64,000 nt of DNA from Calvatia gigantea (Eukaryota; Basidiomycota; Agaricomycetes; Agaricales; Lycoperdaceae). The notes under the pieces are model-generated. The model was not told where the DNA came from. It saw only the letters and a list, made by a program, of their open reading frames with translations, and made no database searches. Where the stretch lies: the NCBI GenBank assembly GCA_025093985.1, contig JACAAK010000013.1, positions 186,001 to 250,000 of the forward strand, in the 5' to 3' direction. This document shows positions 35,781-46,303 of the stretch, in pieces. A program made the position numbers and the translations under genes. Within the stretch, counting starts at the first letter, position 1. Each line of letters starts with the position of its first letter.

Positions 35781-37204
35781 ACTTTGCAATGGGTGTGGTT
35801 TTCTCTCAGAGGGCAGCAGACTCAGACCAATGGCACCCAGTGGCATTCTACTTGAAATCCCTTACAGTGGTTGAATGGAATTATGAGATCCACAACAAGG
35901 AAATACTGGTGATCATCCATGCACTAGAGGAGTGGAGACACTTCCTCAAGGGTGTGCATCACCAAATTGAGATCTGGACAGACTACAAAAACCTAAAGTA
36001 TTTCATGTCTACCAAGAAACTCAACCATTGCCAAGCCTGCTGGTCTCTTGTACTCTTCTGCTTCAATTTCTGCTTGCACCACTGTCCTGGCCATACTATG
36101 GAGAAACCCAATATACTATCCTATAGAGCTGACCATGGCATAGGAGCCCATGACAATGAGAACATCACTCTCCTTCCTGATGGCCTCTTTACCATCCACA
36201 CATTTAAAGGGATTTCAATGGAAGGAGAGGAGCAGCTCCTATTGAAGGATATTTGCTCCAAAAACTGTATAGGTGAACAAGAGGAGGCAGTTACTAAAGC
36301 TGCATGGAAACTCAGGCAGTCATCAACTAAGACTGTGAGGAGTGTGAAATGGGTAGAACAGGATGGTCTACTCCTGTTCTGAGGAAAGATCTATGTCCCA
36401 ATGGGCTCTGATCTCAGGCAGAGGATAATGGCTCTCCACCATGACATGAAGATTACAGGACATGCTAGGTGATGGAAAATACTAGAACTTGTCTTCCACA
36501 ACTACTGGTGGCCCTAGATGGCTTGATACATTGGTCAGTACATCTCTACCTGTGACCTTTACATGTGCACCAAGCCCATCTGCCATCTACTGCAAGGAGA
36601 ACTCCACCCACTCCCCATCCCTGAAGCCTGCTAGGACATGCTCAGTGTAGATTTTGTGGTTGAACTCCTGGAATCCACAGGCTACAATGCTGTCATAACA
36701 GTGGTGGACTCCATCTCTAAACAAGCCCACTTCATCCCAATCCACACCACTGTCTCAGCCAAAGACATAGTATGGCTCTTCCTCCACAATGTCTGGAAAC
36801 TCCATGGACTTCCCAACACTGTCATTTCAGATTGTGGACCACAATTTGTTGCTACATTCATGAAAGAGCTTTACTGACTCTTAGGGATTAAAATGGCTAC
36901 CTCAACCACCTGGCACCCACAGACTGATGGGCAGACAGAGCAGGTGAACCAGGAACTTGATTAGTACCTCTGCCTCTTTGTAAATGAGCAACAGAATGAC
37001 TGGTACAACCTCCTTCCACTTGTGGAATTCCAACACAACAACCACATCCATGCTTCCACCCAACACTCCTTCTCCCCCTCAGACACTGGATGTTACCCAC
37101 ACATGGGATTTGAGCCATGTCAGCCACTCTCAAACATTGAATCAGTTAATGAGTTTACAAAGCAAATGGAGTTGATACTAGAGGAAGCCAAATCTGCACT
37201 GGTC
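35781..37204 (+). pseudogene. C-1 RNase H and integrase (truncated)
   Basis: RNase H starts FAMGVVFSQRAADSDQWHPVA and contains NKEILVIIHALEEWRHFLKG and WTDYKNLKYFMS (~35970). The integrase zinc region is near 36440-36600. The core has MLSVDFVVELLES (~36640) and VISDCGPQFVATF (~36822), with the Glu in DGQTEQVNQELD (~36925). Stops are scattered. The frame runs into the B-4 LTR at 37205 after EEAKSALV. Confidence 0.85.
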
Positions 37205-37502
37205 TGTTACAGCCTTAGTCTGATGAGACCTCAGGTTGCAACTTAGACTAAGACTTGAGGACAAGTAAGGGGGGAGGAATCAGGTGGTTAAGCATATCAA
37301 ATACAGAAGTGTGTATGTACACTTAAATGCAAAGGGGCATCCAGTTGAATGGATGGAGATAGCTACATGAAACATCCAATAACTATGGCATAGTAGTATA
37401 TATGAGTCAATACTCAGAGATTGCTTGACAGAAATAAGTGAAATGTGCATTAGCAATGGAGATGAGTGTGGTGATATAATGGAGGTGGTGAAGACCACAA
37501 CA
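37205..37502 (-). repeat. B-4 3' LTR
   Basis: This 298-bp LTR starts TGTTACAGCCTTAG and ends AGACCACAACA. The purine tract ATTGGGGGGTAA lies just to its right on the minus strand. Confidence 0.9.
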
Positions 37503-37520
37503 TTACCCCCCAATTAAGCT

Positions 37521-38488
37521 TTATGCCTTAGGAAGCTTGTTGAAGTTGCCATATACTATGGCTGCAGCAAGGGCTTTCTTGGTGGCACCTATGAGGTATT
37601 TTCCATTGTTGGATCATGCAAAGAAGACAGGCAAGTGGCTTCAGCTATCTTGACAGATAGAGACTGGGACTGCTTGGTAGGGAAATTCAGTGGTTGTAGA
37701 ATCTTCCCAATAGTTCCTGATTATCGAGTTCCAATAGTGTTGGTTGCATTCTTGACTGGGCAGTACAGTGCAGAACCGAGCAGTGGCTGAAAAACTGAGA
37801 TGATCTGTGGTGGGGTGATAGTCTTAATAAAGCAACAGAGGACATTGACTTCTTCTCTCATGGAGGTGTTAGCTTGGGTGGCTGTCTTAGGTGGGTTGAT
37901 GGTATCTCAGAGTTCCTTTAAGGTCAAATGGATTCTGTTGATGAGCTCTTCAGTACTGGAGTTATTAGGGGGGGTGCCTCAACCCAGTAGGTTGCTGGTG
38001 ATGTCTCCCAGTTCTAGGAAGATTTCAGCAATATCAAGGTTCTTAAATACTTCGAGAGTAAAATCAATTCTGCTTTGCAAGCTGTCAACACAGATTTGTT
38101 TGGCCAGGGTGAGGGGTAATTGGGTGAGGGTGCAAAAAATAGCAGGGATGTGTTTACTAGTAGAGGTGAAGGCATTCTTGAGGCCTGCATACATGTTGGC
38201 AAATGTGATGCATGCTGTAGAGAGTGTAATCAGTTGATTGGTGTTTAGTTTTTTGTTTTGGGTCATAATAATGATGAGCTCAGCATCAGTGGCATTGCTG
38301 ACATCTCTGAGTAGGTCTTCAAGGAGGCCTTGGGCTGGAGATGGGGTTGTGGCCATGTTAAAATAGGTACCACTCAGAGAAGGGGCTTTATTGTTGCCTG
38401 GAGCAGGCAAAGGGACAGACAAGATTCTGGTAGGGTTGGGGTGGACAAGAGAAGAAATAGTAATGTGGCTAGATTGGGAGGTAGACAT
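37521..38488 (-). pseudogene. B-4 ORF3, divergent subfamily
   Basis: It begins MSTSQSSHITISSLVHPNPT and is open for about 169 codons to ~37980, then degraded. Conserved blocks GLLEDLLRDVSNATD, AFTSTSKHIPAIF, SRIDFTLEVFKNLDIAEIF and the C-terminal KKALAAA segment align with B-3 ORF3. Confidence 0.75.
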
Positions 38489-38499
38489 GTTTGTTTAGG

Positions 38500-38751
38500 A
38501 GGTTGGTTTATTCAATGGTTTTTTGGGTTTTCTGTCCCCTCTTTTATGGGTATTCTCCAGATGCCTTTTTAGGTAATCCTGTACAGCCTCTTTTGTGTTT
38601 CCTAAGTTAGACTCTGCTGTCCACATATCATTTTCATTGTTGTATCCCTTCCAGTGTACAAGGAATTGATACCTCTATCTGCATTTTCATTGTCCTTAGA
38701 TCTCCTTGACTTTGTATTCTTCTTCATTGTTAATGATCACTGGTTCAGGTG
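38500..38751 (-). pseudogene. B-4 chromodomain remnant
   Basis: The minus strand encodes the tail of pol: an EPVIINNEEEYKVKEI stretch, then a chromodomain-like YQFLVHWKGYNNEN block and KKHLENTHKRGDRKPKK. It is cut by the D LTR at 38752. Confidence 0.65.
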
Positions 38752-38908
38752 TGTCATGACCTGTGCATGTTTGCCTGCTCTCACCCACTTCCCCCACTCA
38801 TAGTCATAGTTACCTTAGTCCAGCTGTATTGGGGTGCTCTTCATTCTTTCTGTTAGTCAGTCTGATATCTTATTTTCCATATTAATCTCTATCCCCTTCA
38901 ACTCCTCC
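38752..38908 (+). repeat. D LTR, first 157 bp
   Basis: It matches the start of the D LTR (TGTCATGACC..., TTAATCTCTATCCCC) and stops at CCTTCAACTCCTCC, where Copia-E begins. The CpGs of the D copy at 44264 are mostly TG or CA here, so this copy is older. Confidence 0.85.
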
Positions 38909-39322
38909 TGTTGAATCTCAATCCATACCACTATGTTGGTTCAGTCTATTCATAGCTGAAATGGGTCTCGAGTACCTCACTATTAGAAGTGAGATAATGA
39001 GCTATGGACACAGTACTAGACCACACTCTAGATTGCTGGTTACATGATCTATTAGATACATGTGTAGTATGCATTAGCTCTGTATATGCTACTGGCAGAT
39101 AAGACCTCACCTTTATAGGTAGAATGGTGCACAGACCAGGGACTTTATGTATATAAACCCCATGTAGTATATGTACTCTCCTTAGACAATTAAGTCTTCC
39201 TTTCATCCTGCCTCTAAGATATCCTTTAGCAACTGTTTACAATGCACATCTCAACAATCCCAGTAAGTACGATTACCCTCCACTACTAGCACATTAGCTG
39301 CCATAGTGTATTCATCTCAACA
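38909..39322 (+). repeat. Copia-E 5' LTR (first copy)
   Basis: This 414-bp unit, TGTTGAATCTC...ATCTCAACA, matches 62983-63392 and the solo LTR at 58899-59306. A TATATAAAC motif lies at ~39149. A consensus 5' splice site, GTAAGT, is at 39263-39268. Confidence 0.9.
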
Positions 39323-39474
39323 GGTTATGGGCCCCAACTACCACTCACTCAGACCACATTTAGTGACACTGGTAGAGTGTAGGAGGCTACAGTCATACGC
39401 AACCTGGGAGACGGTGGTCCTTTGGTCCACTTAATCCTTTGTTTACCCCATGTTGTGACACATGCATTATGCAC
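39323..39474 (+). other. Copia-E leader with primer-binding site
   Basis: GGTTATGGGCCCC directly follows the LTR. It is complementary to the anticodon region of a Met tRNA (CAU), as in half-tRNA priming by copia elements; the tRNA match is from memory of the family. The leader matches 63393-63544 and is cut at 39474 by Copia-F. Confidence 0.65.
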
Positions 39475-39835
39475 TGTAAAAACTGTATAAACTCAGTAAC
39501 TTGTTATATGCACGAGAACTGTGTATATTAGTCACCTGTATAAACTGGTGATAGAATGAGCTTGCATCTGGCTACAGAAGAAAGGATAACATACCTCAGT
39601 AACTTGTTATACACACGAGAACTGAGGTATTCAGCTAATGAGACTATGGTACTTAAGCAATATCATAAAGCAGGGTCATACATGAAAACTTCATGTATCT
39701 AAGAGTCATGGCACTATGTTAAGTGTCCATCTACAAAATAGGTGCCCACTGTGCAAGTCTAACTGGCATGACAGTGGGCACTCTGATGGCTAGTATGGCA
39801 CTCCGGATGTCTCAGAGCAGTTTGGCAAATCAACA
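39475..39835 (-). repeat. Copia-F 3' LTR
   Basis: This 361-bp unit runs TGTAAAAACTG...AAATCAACA in minus orientation. On the minus strand it follows a purine tract (GAAGGGGAG) after the RNase H tail. An internal direct repeat (AACTTGTTATA, ACACGAGAACTG) is present twice. The left target bases are TGCAC; the other end is lost. Confidence 0.8.
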
Positions 39836-40490
39836 CTCCCCTTCAAATCGTGGAGAGACCAAGCTCAGAGGCAAAATGCTTCACCTTGGGTGAGGGAAGT
39901 GCCTTGGTGAATACATCGGCAACCATGTCTTCAGTTGGGCAGTAAATAAGGCATAGTTTTCCTTCTTCAATGACCCATCAAATGAAGTGATATTGGATGT
40001 CAATGTGCTTGGTACAGGCATGAAACTGGTAATCACATGTGAGTGCAATGGCAGACTGGTTATCAGAAAAGAGGGTCGTGGCACCAAGTTGGATGTTAAA
40101 GACTTGGAAAATGAGGGAATGAAGCCATAGTGCTTCTTTTGTAGCATGTGTAGCTGCAATGTATTCAGACTCTGTAGTGGACAGAGTTACAAGTTCCTGT
40201 TGTTTAGCACTCCATGAAACAGCACTGCCATTTATTATAAACATAAAGCCAGAAGTAGCATGATGATCCTCAGCCATGTTACCATCAGCGTCGGTGTACT
40301 CTTGTGGCTCCTTGTTTGAGCCACCATAAGTGAGCCATAGATTACATGTCTTCTTCAAATAATGGAAGACCTGTTTAACGGCCTCCCAGTAAGCCTCCCC
40401 TGGGTTCTTGGAGAAATACAATAAGACCTGGACAGCGTACGTGATGTCAGGACAAGTGCTGAGGGCTGCATACATAAGTGTACCAATGGC
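39836..40490 (-). pseudogene. Copia-F RNase H and C-terminus
   Basis: The open stretch 40475-39978 holds YAALSTCPDITYAVQVL, then RNase H with Asp in YTDADGNMAED, Glu in STTESEYIAATHATKEALWL and Asp in FSDNQSAIAL. The normal end, VADVFTKALPSPKVKHF, follows after a TGA near 39975. Confidence 0.85.
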
Positions 40491-40506
40491 TTCCTGATAT
40501 GGGATA

Positions 40507-41338
40507 CAGTAAGGGACAAAACCGTTCCAATGTTTTGAACTTTTCAGAAGATCAGCTCATAACTCAAGGACTACTGTGGCTGTGCACTTCCTAATTTAAT
40601 TGTAGATAGTCCAGTATCTTATCTAATCATATGCAAAGTATGATTATGTAATCCTTTGTTTTGGGGGAGTTATTAATTAATTAATATTTTAAGTACATTG
40701 GAACAGTTTTGTCCCTCTCAAATTCTGAGCACATGACTTCGTTTATTGCAATCAAATAAATACAAATAAAATCATGTGACCATGTAGGGTGATGTATAAA
40801 TGGATGTGCTTATTCTCAGGTGCAAATTAACTCCCCCACTATACCTTTACAACTATATGCGCTCTCTTTCCTCTACTCAGACCAATAGAGTCCTCTCTTA
40901 CCTGGACCAAGGGAAATCTGCTCATCATATTGCTTCTATTACTGGTCTGGGAGTCAGTACTATTTCTAGGATTCGCTCCAAACATAGATCAACACTTTCC
41001 AAATCTGTTGGTGGCCGCCCATCTAAACTTTCTTCCTCTGATATCCACTATTCTGTTCGCCTCATCACCTCTCGCAAGGCTGACAATGCCTCCCAAGTCA
41101 CCAAATCACTTCAAAATGTTATTGCCCAGCCTGTATCCACCAAAACAGTGCGCAGGGCACTCAGAGGAGCTGGAATGAAGGCTGTAGTCAAGCGGAAACG
41201 ACCTAAACTTACTGCTGTCCATAGGAGGAAAAGGTTGGAGTGGGCAGAAGCACATGTTAACTGGACCCTGGAGGACTGGAAGAGGGTTATTTGGACAGAT
41301 GAGTCCAAAATCAATCGGTTTGGATCAGATGGAAGGGT
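40507..41338 (+). mobile_element. Tc1-2, truncated Tc1/mariner (left half)
   Basis: The left TIR and the first ~180 transposase codons match 14831-15663 with only a couple of differences. The right half is missing. The element starts at TA (40505-40506). It is flanked by a 15-bp direct repeat, TTCCTGATATGGGAT (40491-40505, 41339-41353), rather than only TA. It sits in Copia-F between RT and RNase H. Confidence 0.9.
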
Positions 41339-41345
41339 TTCCTGA
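40800..41345 (+). pseudogene. Tc1-2 transposase, N-terminal part
   Basis: Helix-turn-helix and first catalytic Asp (WTDESKINRFGSDGRV) are intact. The frame runs into copia sequence at 41339 and stops. The second Asp and the Glu are absent, so it cannot be active. Confidence 0.9.
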
Positions 41346-41353
41346 TATGGGAT

Positions 41354-42525
41354 GTGTGCCATATGAGCAATGTCGGCTGTGGTTTTGGGAGTATGGTCAG
41401 AGGTGAGGCAAATGGATGGTTCCATGGGGGAACTGCAGGTTTTGCATCCTCGAGGCCAAAGCAGTGGAGGGATGCATCAATATATGACCATTGGGAGAGT
41501 AATAACTTGCCTTCCTCCCAGATCCTCTTCATCTCAATGCCTAATAGCCAATGTAACTCCCCTAGATCTGTCACCTCTACAAAATCTGCCACCTGTTTCT
41601 TAACCCAATTGATCCATGTGAGTTTGGTACCTGTGAGTGTGCAGTCGTCAACATGAACAGTGCGGATGATGAGGTCGGGCATGATGTTGAGAATGAACAC
41701 ACATGGGTCACTATCAGATCATGTGAACCCAATGTTGTTAACCAGGATTTCACATAGACGTTGATACCAATGTCACCCTAACTGCTTCAATCCATAGAGA
41801 GTCTTGCAAAGTCAGCAGATCTTGTAAGGATGTTCTAGGTCTTCGAAACCAGGTGGTTGCCACATGTAGATTACTTCATCATCAGTCAGCTTCCCATTTA
41901 GGTAAGCACCCTTGATATCAATTTGGTGAATCTCCATGTCCTGGGCTGCAGAGACAGCAAGGATCACTTGGATTGATGCGAGTTTTGCAACTGGTGCATA
42001 GGTATCAAAATAGTCAATGCCTAGTACTTGGGAGAATCCCTGTGCAATGAGGTGTGTCTTGTAGTGGACAGCATTCCCTTGGGCATCTTTCTTTACTTTG
42101 TAAACCCACTTTGATCTGATGACATTTATTTCAGACAGCAAGTCTGCAAGTTTCCACATTCCTGCTTGCATCAGCATAGCATACTCCTCTTTCATCCCAC
42201 TATGCCACTGTGGCCAGTTTGGCCTCCTCATGGCCTCCTTCAAGGTTTTCAGCTCCATGGACTCTGCTTCATCCATCTCCAATGAGAATGCCCAAACTTC
42301 TTCCCAATCCACCTCTTCAACAAAGGTAACAGCACAGCCTTTGAGGATGTCAAGAGCTTTCTGGCTAGGATTTTGGGTTCGACATGGGCATTCTATGGAT
42401 GTATCATCATCACCATCTGTGTTGGTAGTGACAGGTTTTGGCTCAGGTATAGGGTTGGTGGTGGTGGGTATAGTGGTGGGCTCAAGGGCAGGTGCTGAAT
42501 CCTTGGTACTTTCCAAGGTGAGCAT
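41354..42525 (-). pseudogene. Copia-F reverse transcriptase
   Basis: 42525-41812 is open: a Pro/Thr-rich linker, then RT blocks MRRPNWPQWHSGMKEEYAML, SKWVYKVKKDAQGN, ARLIAQGF-like HLIAQGFSQVLGIDYFDTYA, and QIDIKGAYLNG. The catalytic box downstream reads VHVDDCTLTG (~41650; Y to H before VDD). Stops occur at ~41815 and ~41735. RT synthesises element cDNA. Confidence 0.85.
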
Positions 42526-42534
42526 TGATTCATG

Positions 42535-43438
42535 TCAAATCTCACTCATTAACTGATTCTCCCCTTCGAGATTTGGGTTAGCAAAGGTAACATTCCACTC
42601 AATGTAAACAGCTCCAGTGTCTGGATACAAGATCTGCATGCCATTACTGTTGTCATCAAGGCCCAACCATTTCCCTTCCTTTGCATGTGGATCCAACTTA
42701 TCACTCCCTCCTTGGAAAACCCAATACACCTCGCCCCACTCATGTAGGTCCTTCAGGTCTGGTCTTCATTTGTATACCATCTCAAAAGGAGTTTTCCCTG
42801 GGATCACCCTTGTACTAGTCCTATTCATCAACCATACAATGTACTGGGTACATTCCGCCCATAATGATTTCAGAAACCATGTGACATGGTTGAGTGCTCA
42901 AATGCACTTGAGGATAGTATGGTTTCGAACATTCCACTATGCCATTATGCTGTGGAATGTTATGGACAGTGAGTTTGACTTGAGTGCCTCGTGATTGTAG
43001 ATATTCACGAAAAGCATTCCCTGTGTATTCACCTCCACGGTCTGAGTGTAGTGTCTTGATCCGGGCACAGAATTGTATCTCACACCATGTCTCAAAGGTT
43101 TTGTAGGCCTTTGGGACCTCTGACTTTGCTGTAAGGAACCCAATATAGGTCCACCTAGAGTAATCATCAGTGAACATAATATAGTACTTCTTTCCTTTTC
43201 GAGTCTTGACTGTCACTGGTCCCCAGATGTCGGAGTGAATTTCAGCAGCAAATTCCTTTGCTCCCTCACCATGGCACTCCTTTGCTACTCCTTTTTGTGT
43301 TGACTTCACAAACACGCATGCCTCACAGAAGAGTTTGGTACCCCTATCCACTTCTAGTCTCAATTCTGTCACCATTCCATCCCTGACTAACTTCTTAGCT
43401 GCATCAGGTGTGATGTGACCAAGACAGCGGTGTATCAA
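42535..43438 (-). pseudogene. Copia-F integrase
   Basis: The zinc-binding site is intact (HRCLGHITPDAAKKL, then LFCEACVFVKS). The core has SDIWGPV with the first Asp, TDDYSRW, and LHSDRGGEYTGNAF with the second Asp; the NIPQHNGIVE segment carries the Glu. A stop and frameshift near 42820 precede the C-terminal block 42743-42535 (GSDKLDPHAKEGKWLGLDD). Confidence 0.85.
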
Positions 43439-43522
43439 ATCTAGTGTGAGTATCTCTCCAACAGCATTGACTTCCAGTTTGCCCTCGGCCTCTCTTAGAA
43501 TCCTATACAGGCCCTTTCTGCT

Positions 43523-44263
43523 TCATGGAATTTCTGTGATGCAGGTCCCACTTGGATCACAGATAACACACTTCCCATTTGTGAAGGTCGTTGTAAATCC
43601 TGCCTCATCAAGGTGGCCAATTGACACAAGTGTATAGCTGGCCTCTGGGAAGTATAAAACTTTCTTTAGCTGTAATTTCAAGGTTGTCCCTCCATTCAGT
43701 ATGACGAGGATAACATCCCCCTTTTCAATAGCACTGAAATTCTGTTTATTTGCAGCATGGAGAGGTCGTGAGGGAGTGCTCTCAAATGTGGTGAAGGCAT
43801 CACAATATGGGGAAATGTGTTGTGATGTCCCTGAATCAAAAATCTCGATCTGCATTGTGGTAAGTGGTTCCTGGACCTGGCCTACAGTGACTTCATCACT
43901 GATATCACACTACATTGGCATCAGAGTTGTCCTCTTTGTTGGCTTCCTCAATAAACCACTCCCCTTCAAAATCACCTATTTCCATTGTTATTGATGTGGA
44001 CACCCAATCATCATCGTTATCCACCCTAGTATCTGACTCATTATCTTTGGCACCAATCTCTACAGCAAGAGACTCATTGAAGTCATCTTCAACAATGTTA
44101 GCCGAACTATTACCACCACCCTTTCCCTTTCCTTGGGGGCCGGTCCCACCACTATGGTTTCTCTCCTGAGTGGTCTTCTTCTTAGGGCATTCACACCACC
44201 AGTGCCCAAATTCTCCACATTCATGGCACTTCCCCTTTCTCCCACCCTTCTTTGGCTGCCATG
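43523..44263 (-). pseudogene. Copia-F gag C-terminus and protease
   Basis: The knuckle CHECGEFGHWWCEC (~44225) fits C-x2-C-x4-H-x4-C. An acidic region follows. Protease starts near 43860 with FDSGTSQHISPYCDAF; the catalytic Asp is intact and FPEASYTLVSIGHLDEAG follows. One stop (~43904) lies between them. The N-terminal part of gag is missing at the D insertion. Confidence 0.85.
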
Positions 44264-44812
44264 TGTCATGACCCACGCACGTTCGCCCACTCTCACCCAC
44301 TTCCCCTGCTCATAGTCATCGTTATCTTAGTCCGGCTGCATTGGGTTGCTCTTCATTCTTTCTGTCAGTCGGTCCGATATCCTGTTTTCTATATTAATCT
44401 CTATCCCCTTCAACTTCTCCACTATCGCCTTATAGTTAAAACTTGATTCTGGTGTCTTGTTAGGCGGCTGCCCTCGGCGGCCAGTCCATTCTTTGTTCAC
44501 CATTACTTTCGTACTTCCCGCTTTTCAGACTAGTATATAAACCTAGTCCCCACACTTGTAAATCCTTAGTCTGATTATTGACCACGATTACGCCCTCTGA
44601 TTCTGTTCCTCTCTGTCTCTGTTCCTCCGACCCTCTGACCCCACTCCCTCCTGAAATACGGACTTCGACAACAGCAGGAAGGTGCAACACATATGTTGAA
44701 GCCGCTGAGTCCAAATCTCATACTCGTCTGAATTCACCCGCTCCGTACGTTCTCACCCAATGTCACCTGGCGGCTAATCTTGGCCGATATCCTGCATAAC
44801 CCGATCGTAACA
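44264..44812 (+). repeat. D 5' LTR
   Basis: This 549-bp LTR runs TGTCATGACCCACGCACG ... CCCGATCGTAACA. A TATA box, TATATAA, is at 44534-44540, followed by a pyrimidine-rich stretch, a plausible core promoter. Confidence 0.95.
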
Positions 44813-44867
44813 GTATAATCAGACTCTACTCCTCTGTCATTCCTTTGTCCCCTCACCACTGATTACT

Positions 44868-46265
44868 ATGCCTACCATGACCACCAGGTCACAAACCGCT
44901 TCCAAAGCCTGGAAGGTTTCTGTTGCCAGAAGCTGGAAGGCCACCACACCACTTTCCTATGTCACCCCTCAACGCAAAGCTTCTCCTGTAGTAGCACTCC
45001 AAAGAACCCCCGTCGAAGAGGTCTTGCAGGAAGGGCCCGATCCCGATCATGAAAATGAGGAGGACTGGTTACCCGACCAAGGTGAGAACCAAAATCAGGA
45101 CCCTTTCGACGAGGGACCCCCAGATCCTGGTGATGGTGATGATGGTGGTGACGATGGTGAAGCCCCTCCTGACAGTAACGCCAGTGATGGCAGTGCCCCA
45201 AATCCACAATGCCGAGGATTGACAATGGCGGATGCCATTGCGCTTTTGGCCGACAAGTTAGATGATCGGGCCCGTTCTCAGCCGCCCCAAGTACCCCGAA
45301 CCCCCCACACCAAGGCCCGTGAACCTAACACGTTCAGCGGTGCTAACCCCGAGGAACTCCATCAGTTCCTGTTCCAATGTCGGCTCTACTTTCGCTCCAA
45401 CCCCTCGCTCTTCCCGACCGACAATAATAAGGTGAACTTCACACTCACCTACTTGACTGATACTGCTCTCCGATGGTTTGAAACAGCTATCGACCAAGAG
45501 GAGACTCTTGGCACTGTCCACCCATGGACCTCCGACTGGGACCTTTTCGTCCTAGAGCTGAAAACCAATTTCGGGATTGCAGACCCGCACGGCGAATCCG
45601 CCGAGCTCCTAGACAACCTTTGGATGAAACACTCCGACAAAATCACCAACTACAATGTCGAGTTCATGCGGCTGTCGTCACAGCTCAATTGGAATGACGA
45701 GGTGCTCTGCCACCAATACTACAAAGGGCTCCCGGATCGTCTCCAGGACTCCCTGTCCAGTTGCCCTACTGGTAAGCCCACCACCTTTGTCCTAATGCAG
45801 GAGATTACTCTCCTCTTCGATAACCATTATTGGGAGCGTCAGCATGAAAAGACTCGGGCAAAGTCGGCTGCCGAAACAGCGTCCGCTTCTATTAGCAGGA
45901 GGCCTGGCCAGAACCCGTCCTCTTCCACCAACAACACCTACAACACCAGCAGCACCAGCAACAAGCCCAACAACACCAGCAACAAGGGCAACAACTCCAA
46001 ACCCCCGACATCCACTGCTACCCCCTCTTCCGCCTCGAAGTCCACTTCGTCGGCGAAGCCTGATTTGACCGACAAGCTCGGCAAGGACGGCAAGCTGACC
46101 ACCGATGAGCGCAAATGGCGCTTGGACAACAACCTCTGTCTGTTCTGCGGAAATACAGGACACAAGGTGAGTGAGTGCAGGAAGAAAGCTGCCTCGGCCG
46201 TGAAGGCTGTGGCCCGACTCGCTGAGGCGGTCGATAGGAACTCTGATAAGAGTTTGGGAAACTAA
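44868..46265 (+). CDS. gag: D gag, intact
   Basis: A 465-codon open frame starts ATG 56 bp after the LTR. It has a basic N-terminus, an acidic Asp/Gly/Pro-rich segment (~residues 60-110), and a capsid-like region ([20 protein letters not shown] ~residues 163-182; [14 protein letters not shown]). A Ser/Thr/Asn-rich linker leads to one zinc knuckle, [14 protein letters not shown], near residue 425. It would form the particle and package RNA. No internal stop or frameshift is present, unlike every other gag in the window. It ends in TAA at 46263-46265, overlapping the frameshift signal. Confidence 0.9.
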   Translation: MPTMTTRSQTASKAWKVSVARSWKATTPLSYVTPQRKASPVVALQRTPVEEVLQEGPDPDHENEEDWLPDQGENQNQDPFDEGPPDPGDGDDGGDDGEAPPDSNASDGSAPNPQCRGLTMADAIALLADKLDDRARSQPPQVPRTPHTKAREPNTFSGANPEELHQFLFQCRLYFRSNPSLFPTDNNKVNFTLTYLTDTALRWFETAIDQEETLGTVHPWTSDWDLFVLELKTNFGIADPHGESAELLDNLWMKHSDKITNYNVEFMRLSSQLNWNDEVLCHQYYKGLPDRLQDSLSSCPTGKPTTFVLMQEITLLFDNHYWERQHEKTRAKSAAETASASISRRPGQNPSSSTNNTYNTSSTSNKPNNTSNKGNNSKPPTSTATPSSASKSTSSAKPDLTDKLGKDGKLTTDERKWRLDNNLCLFCGNTGHKVSECRKKAASAVKAVARLAEAVDRNSDKSLGN

Positions 46266-46303
46266 GTAGCGGTCCTCGAGACTCTGCACTAGCTGAGGAC
46301 TGC
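46256..46303 (+). promoter_or_regulatory. D gag-pol programmed -1 frameshift signal
   Basis: The slippery heptamer GGGAAAC (46256-46262) is read in the gag frame as G GGA AAC, directly before TAA. A 6-nt spacer follows. A 9-bp stem pairs 46269-46277 (GCGGTCCTC) with 46295-46303 (GAGGACTGC), with one G-U pair and a 17-nt loop. Slipping back one base enters the frame that is open from 46262 through the protease active site. Heptamer type, spacer and stem fit known -1 sites. Confidence 0.75.

Larger units (their letters stand above)
33257..37204 (+). mobile_element. C-1, gypsy retrotransposon, 3' truncated
   Basis: LTR, a decayed gag region, protease, RT, RNase H and integrase run in gypsy order. 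The element is cut at 37204 in the integrase C-terminal region by the LTR of B-4. C-2 at 54312 supplies the missing 3' end, showing the family has a chromodomain. Confidence 0.85.
37205..38751 (-). mobile_element. B-4, 3' end of a gypsy element (minus)
   Basis: The 3' LTR (37205-37502), ORF3 and chromodomain of a B element run in minus orientation, cut at 38751 by a D LTR. ORF3 and LTR sequence group it with B-3. The left flank is C-1. The rest of the element is not found in the window. Confidence 0.85.
39475..44263 (-). mobile_element. Copia-F, Ty1/copia element, 5' truncated
   Basis: On the minus strand: gag zinc knuckle, protease, integrase, RT, RNase H, 3' LTR, in copia order. It is cut in gag at 44263 by D and interrupted by a Tc1 fragment (40507-41338). 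Its coding sequence is less decayed than that of the B elements. Confidence 0.9.

Noticed and set aside
45792..46289. 165-codon open frame antisense to D gag
   Set aside because: It mirrors the Ser/Thr/Asn-rich linker and knuckle of gag. No conserved motif, and gag on the plus strand explains the sequence.
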